43,412 nt of DNA, from positions 1 to 43,412 of the forward strand of contig JBJTMY010000140.1 in assembly GCA_046073825.1 (NCBI GenBank). Direction: 5' to 3'. The DNA comes from CAINEC01 sp046073825. GTDB lineage: Bacteria > Bacteroidota > Bacteroidia > AKYH767-A > OLB10. The notes below the pieces were generated by a model. The model was given only the letters and a program-made list of their open reading frames with translations, was not told the origin of the DNA and searched no databases. The translations under genes and the position numbers were made by a program. Shown in pieces: positions 17,974 through 27,066 of the stretch (the first letter of the stretch is position 1; each line of letters opens with the position of its first letter).

Positions 17974-19872
17974 ATGAGAAAAGTAATTGGAATTGACCTT
18001 GGAACAACGAACTCTTGCGTTGCTGTAATGGAAGGAAACGAACCTGCAGTAATTGCCAATAGTGAAGGTCGCAGAACAACGCCATCAATGGTTGCCTTTA
18101 TTAAGGATGGCGAACGCAAAGTAGGAGATCCTGCAAAGCGTCAAGCAATCACCAACCCTAAACATACTATTCAATCCATTAAGCGATTTATGGGTGAATC
18201 ATTTGATAAAATGTCGAATGAAATTACCAGAGTGCCATATGAAGTAGTAAAGGGTGATAACAATACTCCTCGAGTAAAAATTGACGAAAGACTTTATTCA
18301 CCTCAAGAAATCTCTGCGATGATTCTTCAGAAAATGAAAAAGACCGCTGAAGATTATTTAGGATACGAAGTGTCAGAAGCAGTAATTACAGTACCAGCTT
18401 ATTTCAATGATGCTCAGCGTCAGGCAACAAAAGAAGCAGGTGAAATTTCTGGACTTAAAGTACTACGAATTATAAACGAACCTACTGCCGCAGCTTTAGC
18501 TTATGGATTAGATAAAAAACACACGGATACTAAAGTTGCTGTTTTCGATTTAGGGGGCGGCACATTCGATATTTCGATTTTAGAATTAGGGGATGGTGTA
18601 TTTGAAGTAAAATCAACAAATGGAGATACTCATCTTGGTGGAGATGATTTTGACCAAGTTATTATTGATTGGTTAAGTGATGAATTTAAAAATGATGAAG
18701 GAATCGATTTAAGAAAAGATCCAATGGCTTTGCAGCGTTTAAAAGAAGCTGCTGAAAAAGCAAAAATCGAATTATCAAGTTCGACACAAACAGAAATCAA
18801 TCTACCTTACATTATGCCGGTTGATGGCATTCCAAAGCACTTAGTAAAGACGTTAACACGTTCAAAATTTGAACAATTAGCAGACTCATTAATTCAACGA
18901 ACACTAGAGCCTTGTAAAAAAGCCTTAGCTGATGCTAAAATGTCTTCTTCAGATATTGATGAGGTAATTTTAGTAGGAGGCTCAACTAGAATTCCTGCAA
19001 TTCAAGAAATCGTAGAAAAGTTTTTTGGCAAAAAGCCATCTAAAGGCGTGAATCCTGACGAGGTTGTTGCATTAGGGGCTGCCATTCAAGGAGCTGTATT
19101 AACAGGAGAAGTAAAAGATGTATTATTGTTAGATGTTACACCTCTTTCTTTGGGAATTGAAACGATGGGAGGAGTGATGACAAAATTAATCGAGGCCAAT
19201 ACTACAATCCCATCTAAGAAATCAGAAGTATTTTCAACTGCATCTGACAACCAACCATCAGTAGAAATACATATCCTTCAAGGAGAACGACCAATGGCAA
19301 AAGATAATAGAACAATCGGCCGTTTCCACCTAGATAGCATCCCTCCTGCTCCACGTGGTGTGCCTCAAATTGAAGTTACTTTTGATATCGATGCGAATGG
19401 CATTTTACACGTAACAGCGAAAGATAAAGCAACAGGCAAGAGCCAAAACATTAGAATTGAAGCTTCCTCTGGTTTAAATGAAGATGAAATCAAGCGTATG
19501 AAAGCAGAAGCGGAAGCGAATGCAGATGCTGATCGTAAAATCAAAGAAGAAGCTGATAAAATCAATCAGGCTGATTCATTAATCTTCCAAAGCGAAAAGC
19601 AATTAACTGACTTTGGCGATAAAATTCCAGCGGATAAAAAATCGGCTATTGAGTCGGGGTTAGCAGCATTAAAAGAAGCACATAAGAACCGTGATTTAGG
19701 TGGAATCGAAACTGCAATGAATTCACTTAATAGTGCATGGCAATCGGCATCACAAGATATGTATAACGCATCTCAACAAACAGAAAACACCACTGAACAA
19801 GGACCAAGCAATAATGCTGGTGATAACGTTACAGATGTAGAATTCGAAGAAGTGAAAGATGATAAAAAATAA
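17974..19872 (+). CDS. dnaK: Chaperone DnaK (Hsp70)
   Basis: A 632-residue Hsp70 of normal length. The ATPase domain (1-380) has the phosphate-1 loop IGIDLGTTNSCVAV, VPAYFNDAQRQATK, the phosphate-2 loop VFDLGGGTFDISIL and ILVGGSTRIPAI. The linker DVLLLDVTPLSLGIE leads to the substrate-binding domain with the expected HILQGERPMAKDN, and the C-terminal lid ends in the acidic tail EFEEVKDDKK. It binds unfolded proteins under ATP control with DnaJ and GrpE, neither of which is in the window. The gene is single, followed by a strong bidirectional terminator; an inverted repeat and a TTGACA-type promoter candidate lie upstream. Confidence 0.98.
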   Translation: MRKVIGIDLGTTNSCVAVMEGNEPAVIANSEGRRTTPSMVAFIKDGERKVGDPAKRQAITNPKHTIQSIKRFMGESFDKMSNEITRVPYEVVKGDNNTPRVKIDERLYSPQEISAMILQKMKKTAEDYLGYEVSEAVITVPAYFNDAQRQATKEAGEISGLKVLRIINEPTAAALAYGLDKKHTDTKVAVFDLGGGTFDISILELGDGVFEVKSTNGDTHLGGDDFDQVIIDWLSDEFKNDEGIDLRKDPMALQRLKEAAEKAKIELSSSTQTEINLPYIMPVDGIPKHLVKTLTRSKFEQLADSLIQRTLEPCKKALADAKMSSSDIDEVILVGGSTRIPAIQEIVEKFFGKKPSKGVNPDEVVALGAAIQGAVLTGEVKDVLLLDVTPLSLGIETMGGVMTKLIEANTTIPSKKSEVFSTASDNQPSVEIHILQGERPMAKDNRTIGRFHLDSIPPAPRGVPQIEVTFDIDANGILHVTAKDKATGKSQNIRIEASSGLNEDEIKRMKAEAEANADADRKIKEEADKINQADSLIFQSEKQLTDFGDKIPADKKSAIESGLAALKEAHKNRDLGGIETAMNSLNSAWQSASQDMYNASQQTENTTEQGPSNNAGDNVTDVEFEEVKDDKK

Positions 19873-19890
19873 CAGTGCGAATCTTTAATT

Positions 19891-19931
19891 AAATTAAAAA
19901 GGGCTGAAAAAAATTCAGCCCTTTTTAATTT
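19891..19931. terminator. Bidirectional terminator between dnaK and the AT-hook gene
   Basis: Perfect 18-bp stem (19891-19908 with 19914-19931) around an AAAAA loop, core GGGCTGAA/TTCAGCCC, with A-runs before and T-runs after. It sits 18 bp past the dnaK stop and 7 bp past the stop of the convergent AT-hook gene, so it serves both. Confidence 0.9.
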
Positions 19932-19938
19932 AAAGATA

Positions 19939-20493
19939 TTATATCATTTTTTTAGGTTCCTTCCCTTTTACAGGCTTTCCTCCTTTTAACCATTCACGAA
20001 CTCCCCAATACATATTTTTTCTGTACCCTCCGTCTTGGTATGTTACCAAACGATCTTGCTTTTTCAATGAAGCTAATAAAACAGATACCTTCTTGGCAAA
20101 TTCAGCACGATCAACGTTTGGATATTTCTTCATCATCATCGCCACGATATCACGATTGTGCACAAATCGTTTTTGTGATACAACTAACTCAAATAAAGTT
20201 TGAGTTAAGTTACCATGAAACTGAGCTCGTGAACCAACAGGACGACCTCTTCTTCCTTTACCTTTAATTTTACGCACAATCATTTTTAAATCAATATCGC
20301 CCTTCATTGGTCTTCCAGGCTTACGGTCTAATCCACCTCTAACTAAATCCGATGGATCTAACTTTGCAATTGATAATACTCTGATAGCTGCATCTAAAGC
20401 TCCCATACTACGATCGAATTCTGCTTTTAATTGACGCTTTCCGTTTTCAAGTTCTTTTAATAGTGCTTTCACACTGTTTGTTTGATTTGTCAT
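19939..20493 (-). CDS. Putative DNA-binding protein with two AT-hook-like motifs and a winged-helix-like tail
   Basis: A 184-residue basic protein I cannot place in a named family. Residues 5-45 are helical (LLKELENGKRQLKAEFDRSMGAL style). Two AT-hook cores follow: PGRP at 59-62 (RKPGRPMKG) and RGRP at 82-85 (GRRGRPVGSR). Residues 93-165 look like a winged helix: helices LTQTLFELVVSQ, HNRDIVAMMMKKYP and AEFAKKVSVLLASLKKQ, then a beta wing LVTYQDGGYRKNMYWG. The end is Lys-rich. This suggests binding to the minor groove of AT-rich DNA, as a nucleoid protein or regulator. It follows tamB in the same direction after 153 bp that include the palindrome GCAAATTTGC (20516-20525), 22 bp upstream of the start; autoregulation is conceivable. 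Confidence 0.75.
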   Translation of the reverse strand: MTNQTNSVKALLKELENGKRQLKAEFDRSMGALDAAIRVLSIAKLDPSDLVRGGLDRKPGRPMKGDIDLKMIVRKIKGKGRRGRPVGSRAQFHGNLTQTLFELVVSQKRFVHNRDIVAMMMKKYPNVDRAEFAKKVSVLLASLKKQDRLVTYQDGGYRKNMYWGVREWLKGGKPVKGKEPKKMI

Positions 20494-20646
20494 AATTTTA
20501 AATCTATTCTGTCAAGCAAATTTGCAATTTATTTGGAAAAAAGCAATAAGTAATTTCTATAAAAATCATATATAAAGGGGCAAGCAATATTGATATTTTG
20601 TTTTTTTACAATATTTTAACGTAATCCAACTCAATTAAAGAGAAAT

Positions 20647-23600
20647 CTATTGCCTTTTTCGCCTAAACAAATCGCTAAATGAATTGAATTCTTGTCGGTA
20701 AAACACCCCTACACCTTGCGTATAGTTGGAATTAATATTATTGATTAATGTATTGTTATTTGAACGATTAAATGCTTTTAATTTAAAACGTCCATCCTTA
20801 CTAGCCATATACTCTACGTTAAAATCGCCAACAATATTCGTGGTATTTTGTCCTTTTGTTGGTGAATTTGCGGTACCTCCACTAACATCAATTAATATAC
20901 GATTATTGAGTATTGAAGTTTGAACGCCTACTTCTATTTGGTCATTTGTTACTTGATCACCAGGATTATAACTCACATTGACATCAAATTGATCACTGAT
21001 TTGTGAAGCCCAATTGCTAAGTTGATTCGTTAATAATTCATAAGCGTTGGAACCTACAATGGCTCCTGAGGTAACACCACCTTTTTCACTTAAATCACTA
21101 GGAGTAGAAAAACGCTTGGCTACAATCAAAGAAATAGCTTGACGATACTTTTCTTCTTCAGTATTAATTAATCGTTTAATCTGTGTTTCGACCGTTGGAT
21201 CGACGTTTAGCACATTGATATCAAATGAAATATTAGGATTAAATAATTTATCTGTCAAATTAAGTCGGAGTATTACCGGTACATTTTTCTTAAAGGTACT
21301 ATCTTGAAACAAGTCAAATAAACTTACTTTGGGGCGATACAAGGCACTGATATTAATATTGGCATCATAAGGATCTCCATTCCAACGAATATAACCACCA
21401 CGCTCAATGGAGAAATTCTTATTCAATACATTTTGCATCGTAAATAGATATTTACCACTTTCAATCTCATAACTTCCATACATTTTTAAATCTTCAGTTG
21501 GCGTCACGGTCATACGCAAGTTCCCCTTCCCTGTCCCTTCAATGATGTCACCAATTTTCGAATCAAATACTAAATAAATAGTAGCATCTGGCGTTGCTTC
21601 TAACGACATATCCAAGGTAATTCCACTAAAATCTACTGAATCTAATTTCAAATTATTTTTTAATGTAGAAGAATGATCCACAAAGGTGACAAAACCAGTT
21701 TTGCTGACCTCTTCCGGATTACTTAATGGAATATAAATCTTAGTTCCTTTCTCGGATTTTAATCCAATACCAAAAGCAAGATTATCAACTCCACCTTTAA
21801 TAGTTGTACTTCCGGATGCAAATGCTTCCCCATAATACACCTCATTATCATTCGAGGTGGTATTTAATATCTGAAAATTATTCGCTTTAAATGCCAAATC
21901 AAAGTTCCAATCTTTCAGGTAGTGATGTGTAATTTCTCCATTTAATATTGCTTTATTGCCTTTCACATCATTAATTGTAACATCCTTAAAAACAATTTTA
22001 TTATTTAGTAACTCTACTTCTGTATTTAGATTATAAGTTGTTTTGAGATAATCAAGCGTTAAATTTACTTTCTGCAGTGTTAAATTACCCGTTAGCGATG
22101 GCTTGCTAACAGTTCCTTTTAATTTAAGCTCTCCGCTCGCAATTCCTGAAAACCCAGAAAAAACATCTTGTACATAATGACTGAACGATTGAAGTCGTGT
22201 TTTCTTAACCTTGACAGTAAAGTCCAATTCATCATCCTTTTCTTTCAAGTAATACTTACCACTTATAAGAAAGTTTTTATCACCACCATGAGTTAAATCC
22301 CCTCTAATGGCAACAACATTTTCATTACCATCGAATTCTGTAATAATATTAGCATCGCCAAGCGTATCATTGAACCAACACAATTTTTCAACTGACAAAT
22401 TAGCGTCGATGATTGGCTTTTTTAAGAGCGATGTAATTTCTGCTACTCCATTGGCAATACCCGTAATTTGAGCATCGTATAATCGTAAGATGTCATTTAA
22501 ATTTCCCGTTTCGAAATTTTGAAATTTCACTTTTAACTTTGCCGTTGAATCGGAAGATAATATGCCCGACAATCCTACAAATTGATCCTCTGCATTAAAA
22601 TCAAACTTGCTTAATAAGATACCCGATGAATCTATCAGCATGTAATTTTCACTACTTAAAAACCAAGTACTTCCATTCACTAAAAGCTGCGCGGGAATAA
22701 CTTTCAACGTTGTATATCCAGTTGGTAAAAACTTAGTATCAAATCGGAAATCAGCATTGTTAATTTTTTTATTCTCTCCTGCTAATTGCACCCGTATGCT
22801 AGCAGTATCATACCGTGTTATTCCTTCTAACCGAACTTCTCCCACCATTAATTCATCATCTACATAAACTGAATCCAAATTTGTTTGCAATTGGAAATTT
22901 TCATTAGCAGTTTTACCATTTAATTTAAAATTATGCAATGAAATATTTTCATATCCCAATGAATCACTTTTAACATTTAAACTTAATTGAAAAGCTTCCG
23001 AATTTAAGTTACCATAAATAGAGGTATTATCTGCGATTTTTAATTGGGGATAAAACAAGTTTAAAATACTTTGCACTTGGTTCAGATCAATTTTAAAATT
23101 TAAATTCTGTACCACGTCCTTGCTTATTTGATTGGCTGTATTGGTTGGAATGTAGTTCGAGAAAACGACTTTAGTAGCAGAAGCAACTTTATCTAAGTTA
23201 AATTGGCCATTCAGTGCGCAACTAAAAAGTTCAGAATTTATTTTCAGTACTCTTTGCTTATTGATTACCGATTCAATTTCTATTTGTTCAACGTTAATCG
23301 ACTTATCATGCTCGCTATAATTCAAATCATCTATACTGATAGTGCCTTGTGTATTCTCAATCGAATTACCTACTAAATTAATTGCAATGTCAGTGGTTAA
23401 ATTAGCAGATATATCTCTATCTACCAATTTCAATTTAGCAAGATGTGCGGTAGTAATTGAAGAATTAAAATGCATCTCCGGAAGGTCTCCACTAAAGTTA
23501 ACATCGCCTTGAAAATCCATTTCTAGATTTGGATCAGCGACAATAAATTCTCCGTTAAACAATTTTTTAGCAAATTGACCATTCAGGGTTATACCCGAAT

Positions 23601-25038
23601 AATTGTAACCATGTAACTGCAGCAAACTCACTTTTCCTGTAATGTCTGCGACAACATTTTTTATTTCCAATCCACGACCTTTTACATCCACATTTAACGT
23701 GGCTACTCCAACCTCAGGATCAAGCTTCCAGAATTTTCCAACATTAAAATTTGTTAGACCAACCTGTCCTGAATACACCGTATTTTTATCATCATTCCCC
23801 ACTTTAAAATTAATATCCGTAAAAAGTTGTCCGATATCAGTTGTCGTATTTCCACGGGCTACAAAATCATTGTAAAAACCATCAAAAGAACCCGAAAAAT
23901 GCACTTTCCCAAGCAATGAAATGTTATTGGGCAACACAATGTTCTTTTTTAAATTAAATGGATACTGTGGTAGTGATTCAACATCTCGTTTATTTAAGCA
24001 CAAGTCCTTCGCTTCAATTTCCATTAGCGTTCCATCGATATCAGGAAGTCCTGTCATGGTTACATTACCTCGGAAATACAAATCATCTGTGAATTTCAGA
24101 TGGACATTCTTAGCTTTAAACTTATTTACTCGTCCTCTAAAAGAGCCAGAAATATAAACTCTTTCTTCCACGTCATTCAATTCACTTGAAAAATACTTCA
24201 AATCTTTAAATGACACCTTACTATCATAAATCTGACCTTTACAATCCACCTTATTGATAAAGTCTTCAAAATCTTCGATACGTTCATACTTCATATTGAA
24301 ATCACACAACACATCACTGTTTGGTGTTTTAAATGCCAACGATTTAAAATCGAAAAAATTATCTGTTAGTTTTACCTTTGAAGAAAAGAAATTTAATACA
24401 AATCCACTTTTCTCTACAAATGACATTTGCCTTATGTCAAACGTAGTTTGATTGGTATCGGGTACAATATCGGTGATGTGCAAGTTGAACTTTGAACAAT
24501 AAACATCATCCCAATTGATGCATGTGGTGGATTCATTGTATTTTACATCACGATAAGAAATTACATTATCGGTTAACAGAACATCTTCAATTTTCAAATC
24601 CCATTTTTTAGATTTTGTTTTTTTCTTTTTACTTGAAGAAAAATAATCAATCAAAAAATCGATATTATAATTTCTGGGAGAAGCATACCTTACTAGTCCA
24701 ATTCTAGCCTTATTGAGTTCAACTTCACTGATAATGATTCGCTGTTTAGGAATACTGAATGCAGAAAATGATAAATTAATTTCGGGAGCATAAATCACAG
24801 TATCTTTTTTTTGATCAGCAAAATATACTTGATCTAATTCTACAGTTTTAAAAAACCTGATATCTACAGCCCCAACCGAAACTTTGCAATTTAACTCATT
24901 GCTTAAATAATTTCCTGCTAAATTAACGGCCCACGTCTGTACTCTAGGTGATTGTATTGCTATTTTCAAAGAAAAAAATAGCAGTACTAATCCTAGTAAA
25001 ACAAAAGCAATTATTTTTCCGACCTTTTTAATTTTCAC
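20647..25038 (-). CDS. tamB: TamB-like translocation/assembly module protein
   Basis: A 1463-residue protein with an N-terminal membrane anchor (about 6-27, VGKIIAFVLLGLVLLFFSLK) and a very long beta-helical body rich in short alternating strands, as in AsmA/TamB lipid-transfer proteins that bridge the inner and outer membranes. The C-terminal 350 residues are the conserved TamB domain: YGSYEIESGKYLFTMQNVLNKNFSI, then SLIVAKRFS, NVSYNPGDQ and a final Phe-rich strand FYRQEFNSFSDLF. The start is a GTG (25036-25038), since an in-frame TAA precedes it directly and no ATG is close downstream. A TATTTTTG box 17 nt upstream supports this. It is divergent from tsaD. Role in outer-membrane or T9SS protein assembly is inferred from the family. 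Confidence 0.92.
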   Translation of the reverse strand: MKIKKVGKIIAFVLLGLVLLFFSLKIAIQSPRVQTWAVNLAGNYLSNELNCKVSVGAVDIRFFKTVELDQVYFADQKKDTVIYAPEINLSFSAFSIPKQRIIISEVELNKARIGLVRYASPRNYNIDFLIDYFSSSKKKKTKSKKWDLKIEDVLLTDNVISYRDVKYNESTTCINWDDVYCSKFNLHITDIVPDTNQTTFDIRQMSFVEKSGFVLNFFSSKVKLTDNFFDFKSLAFKTPNSDVLCDFNMKYERIEDFEDFINKVDCKGQIYDSKVSFKDLKYFSSELNDVEERVYISGSFRGRVNKFKAKNVHLKFTDDLYFRGNVTMTGLPDIDGTLMEIEAKDLCLNKRDVESLPQYPFNLKKNIVLPNNISLLGKVHFSGSFDGFYNDFVARGNTTTDIGQLFTDINFKVGNDDKNTVYSGQVGLTNFNVGKFWKLDPEVGVATLNVDVKGRGLEIKNVVADITGKVSLLQLHGYNYSGITLNGQFAKKLFNGEFIVADPNLEMDFQGDVNFSGDLPEMHFNSSITTAHLAKLKLVDRDISANLTTDIAINLVGNSIENTQGTISIDDLNYSEHDKSINVEQIEIESVINKQRVLKINSELFSCALNGQFNLDKVASATKVVFSNYIPTNTANQISKDVVQNLNFKIDLNQVQSILNLFYPQLKIADNTSIYGNLNSEAFQLSLNVKSDSLGYENISLHNFKLNGKTANENFQLQTNLDSVYVDDELMVGEVRLEGITRYDTASIRVQLAGENKKINNADFRFDTKFLPTGYTTLKVIPAQLLVNGSTWFLSSENYMLIDSSGILLSKFDFNAEDQFVGLSGILSSDSTAKLKVKFQNFETGNLNDILRLYDAQITGIANGVAEITSLLKKPIIDANLSVEKLCWFNDTLGDANIITEFDGNENVVAIRGDLTHGGDKNFLISGKYYLKEKDDELDFTVKVKKTRLQSFSHYVQDVFSGFSGIASGELKLKGTVSKPSLTGNLTLQKVNLTLDYLKTTYNLNTEVELLNNKIVFKDVTINDVKGNKAILNGEITHHYLKDWNFDLAFKANNFQILNTTSNDNEVYYGEAFASGSTTIKGGVDNLAFGIGLKSEKGTKIYIPLSNPEEVSKTGFVTFVDHSSTLKNNLKLDSVDFSGITLDMSLEATPDATIYLVFDSKIGDIIEGTGKGNLRMTVTPTEDLKMYGSYEIESGKYLFTMQNVLNKNFSIERGGYIRWNGDPYDANINISALYRPKVSLFDLFQDSTFKKNVPVILRLNLTDKLFNPNISFDINVLNVDPTVETQIKRLINTEEEKYRQAISLIVAKRFSTPSDLSEKGGVTSGAIVGSNAYELLTNQLSNWASQISDQFDVNVSYNPGDQVTNDQIEVGVQTSILNNRILIDVSGGTANSPTKGQNTTNIVGDFNVEYMASKDGRFKLKAFNRSNNNTLINNINSNYTQGVGVFYRQEFNSFSDLFRRKRQ

Positions 25039-25055
25039 TTAGATGAAAGTATATA

Positions 25056-25063
25056 CAAAAATA
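25056..25063 (-). promoter_or_regulatory. Predicted -7 box of tamB
   Basis: Minus strand TATTTTTG, a full TAnnTTTG match, predicted transcript start near 25051, giving a leader of about a dozen nt before the GTG start. Confidence 0.4.
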
Positions 25064-25119
25064 GGAAATCACCCCTTTAACTTTAAAGATTTATTATAAA
25101 ATAGTAAACGAACAAATGT

Positions 25120-25127
25120 TACTTTTG
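25120..25127 (+). promoter_or_regulatory. Predicted -7 box of tsaD
   Basis: TACTTTTG, a full TAnnTTTG match, ends 8 nt before the tsaD ATG at 25136, so the leader would be only a few nt. It overlaps a GTG at 25127 that could otherwise be taken as the start, which argues against that GTG. Confidence 0.45.
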
Positions 25128-25135
25128 TGATATTC

Positions 25136-26164
25136 ATGAACACCCAAGCAATTTTCATTTTAGGAATTGAATCATCTTGCGATGAAACTTCTGCATCTAT
25201 AACGAAGGACGGAGTTGTTTTGTCGAATATAATTGCGTCACAAGAAGTACATATTAAATACGGTGGGGTTGTTCCTGAGCTGGCCTCAAGAGCTCATCAG
25301 CAACAAATTGTCCCTGTTGTCCATGCGGCATTAATCGAGGCAAATATTACAATTAACGAATTGTCTGCAGTTGCTTTTACTCGAGGACCAGGATTGATTG
25401 GGGCACTTTTGGTAGGCTGTTCCTTCGCAAAATCGATTTCGATGGCTCTTTCTATTCCACTGATTGAAGTAAACCATATGCAGGCTCATATCATTGGCAA
25501 TTTTGCAACTCGCGAAGGAGAGCAAAAACAAGTACCGGATTTTCCATTTTTATGTTTAACAATATCAGGAGGCCACACGCAATTGGTATTCGTTGAATCC
25601 CACCTAAAAATGTCGATTATTGGGCAAACAATGGACGACGCCGCGGGGGAAGCATTCGATAAAATTGCGAAAATGTTAAAACTCCCTTATCCTGGTGGGC
25701 CTGAAATTGACAAGTTAGCACAATTAGGAAACCCATTAAAATTCAAGTTCCCCATAGCGGATATACCTGGCTATGATTTTAGTTTTAGTGGATTAAAAAC
25801 AGCCGTTTTATATTTCCTTCAACGGGAAACTAAACTAAACGAGGATTTTATTGAAAACAACATTCATGACATTTGTGCATCCATTCAACATACAATTATA
25901 AATACCTTAATGAAAAAGCTTCGACGAGCCTCCGAGGACTTAGGAGTTAAAACAATTGCTATCTCTGGTGGTGTTTCAGCAAACAAAGGAATAAGAAAAG
26001 CTTTACAGGATGAACAATCCAAAGGAAACTGGAATATATTTATTCCTAATTTTGAATATTGCACTGATAATGCAGGAATGATTTCGCTGTTTGGTTATTA
26101 TAAATTTCTTGCAAGAGAATTCAGCGACTTATCAATAAGTCCAACTGCCCGATACCCATTTTAA
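25136..26164 (+). CDS. tsaD: tRNA N6-adenosine threonylcarbamoyltransferase TsaD
   Basis: A 342-residue protein of normal length for TsaD (Kae1/OSGEP family), which with TsaB and TsaE transfers the threonylcarbamoyl group to A37 of ANN-decoding tRNAs. Hallmarks: GIESSCDETSAS at 10-21, ELASRAH, the metal-binding NHMQAH with His114 and His118, TISGGHTQL, MDDAAGEAFDK, YPGGPEID, FSFSGLKTAV and the late metal ligand region YCTDNAGMI. The ATG at 25136 is chosen over the GTG at 25127, which lies inside the -7 box. The following gene starts 10 bp after the stop, so they are probably co-transcribed. Confidence 0.97.
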   Translation: MNTQAIFILGIESSCDETSASITKDGVVLSNIIASQEVHIKYGGVVPELASRAHQQQIVPVVHAALIEANITINELSAVAFTRGPGLIGALLVGCSFAKSISMALSIPLIEVNHMQAHIIGNFATREGEQKQVPDFPFLCLTISGGHTQLVFVESHLKMSIIGQTMDDAAGEAFDKIAKMLKLPYPGGPEIDKLAQLGNPLKFKFPIADIPGYDFSFSGLKTAVLYFLQRETKLNEDFIENNIHDICASIQHTIINTLMKKLRRASEDLGVKTIAISGGVSANKGIRKALQDEQSKGNWNIFIPNFEYCTDNAGMISLFGYYKFLAREFSDLSISPTARYPF

Positions 26165-26174
26165 AATAAAAATC

Positions 26175-27062
26175 ATGACTGAAAACAAAAATAAAACTAA
26201 TCTTGTACTTTTATTATTCTTATTACTTTCTGTTGGCTATAATATTTATCAATTTACAGTTCAATCGAACATCATTAACGATAGTAAAAATGAAAGAGAC
26301 AGTTTAATTACTGCGAGAGTAGACATCGAAAAAGAACTCAATGAGACCTATACTGATTTGAACCAATATAAAGGGGAGAATGCAAGAATGGATAGTTTAT
26401 TGTCTAATGCCATGACTGATTTAAAGTCGTATGAAGACAAAATTTCTTCTTTGATGAAATCAGAAAACAACAAAGATCAATTAAATAAAAAGTTAGCAGA
26501 AGAATTAAATGCCATTAAAAAATTAAGAGATCAATACCTAGAAAAAATTGATAATCTACTTTCTGAAAACAACAAATTAAAGAAAGACAATTCTGATTTA
26601 AACACCAAGGTAGAGCAAATTTCGAAAGATTTAGAAAACACCGTTAATACTGCTTCCATTTTAAAAGTGGAATATTTAAAAATCAGTGCACTCAAGAGAA
26701 AATATAACGATAAATATGCACCCACTATACTCGCAAAGAGAACAGACCAATTTGATGTTTGCTTTACCGTTTTAGAAAATAAAATTGCAAAAAGCGGCAG
26801 TCGAGTAATTTACTTGAGATTAGTATCACCAAATGGGAAAGTGATTGGAGACCGATCTTTGGGAAGTGGCAGCTTTAAAGACTTTAAAAGCAAAAGTGAA
26901 ATGCAATTCAGCTTGAGTAAGACAATTGATTATGCTAATAACAATTGCGATTTGTGTTTAAGTTGGGAAGCCAATGGGGAAAGGTATGAAGCTGGAATTT
27001 ACACTGCAGAAATTTACATTGACGGGGTATTTTGCAGTAGTAAATCAATGCAACTTAAATAA
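26175..27062 (+). CDS. Membrane-anchored coiled-coil protein with C-terminal beta domain
   Basis: A 295-residue protein of no recognised family. A single N-terminal membrane segment (about 9-27, LVLLLFLLLSVGYNIYQF) is followed by a long charged coiled coil (about 35-165, heptads rich in Leu, Lys, Glu and Asn such as DNLLSENNKLKKDNSDLNTKVE). The last 115 residues are beta-rich with a CDLC pair (about 258-261) and an SLGSGSF loop, ending ISGVFCSSKSMQ-like; this may be an Ig-like domain outside the inner membrane. It follows tsaD by 10 bp in the same direction and converges on the RsmB-like gene with 4 bp between stops. A structural or scaffolding role in the envelope is only a guess. Confidence 0.75.
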   Translation: MTENKNKTNLVLLLFLLLSVGYNIYQFTVQSNIINDSKNERDSLITARVDIEKELNETYTDLNQYKGENARMDSLLSNAMTDLKSYEDKISSLMKSENNKDQLNKKLAEELNAIKKLRDQYLEKIDNLLSENNKLKKDNSDLNTKVEQISKDLENTVNTASILKVEYLKISALKRKYNDKYAPTILAKRTDQFDVCFTVLENKIAKSGSRVIYLRLVSPNGKVIGDRSLGSGSFKDFKSKSEMQFSLSKTIDYANNNCDLCLSWEANGERYEAGIYTAEIYIDGVFCSSKSMQLK

Positions 27063-27066
27063 TCCG

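Noticed and set aside
25127..25135. GTG start three codons upstream of the tsaD ATG
   Set aside because: The GTG overlaps the predicted -7 box TACTTTTG, and TsaD proteins start at the ATG position.
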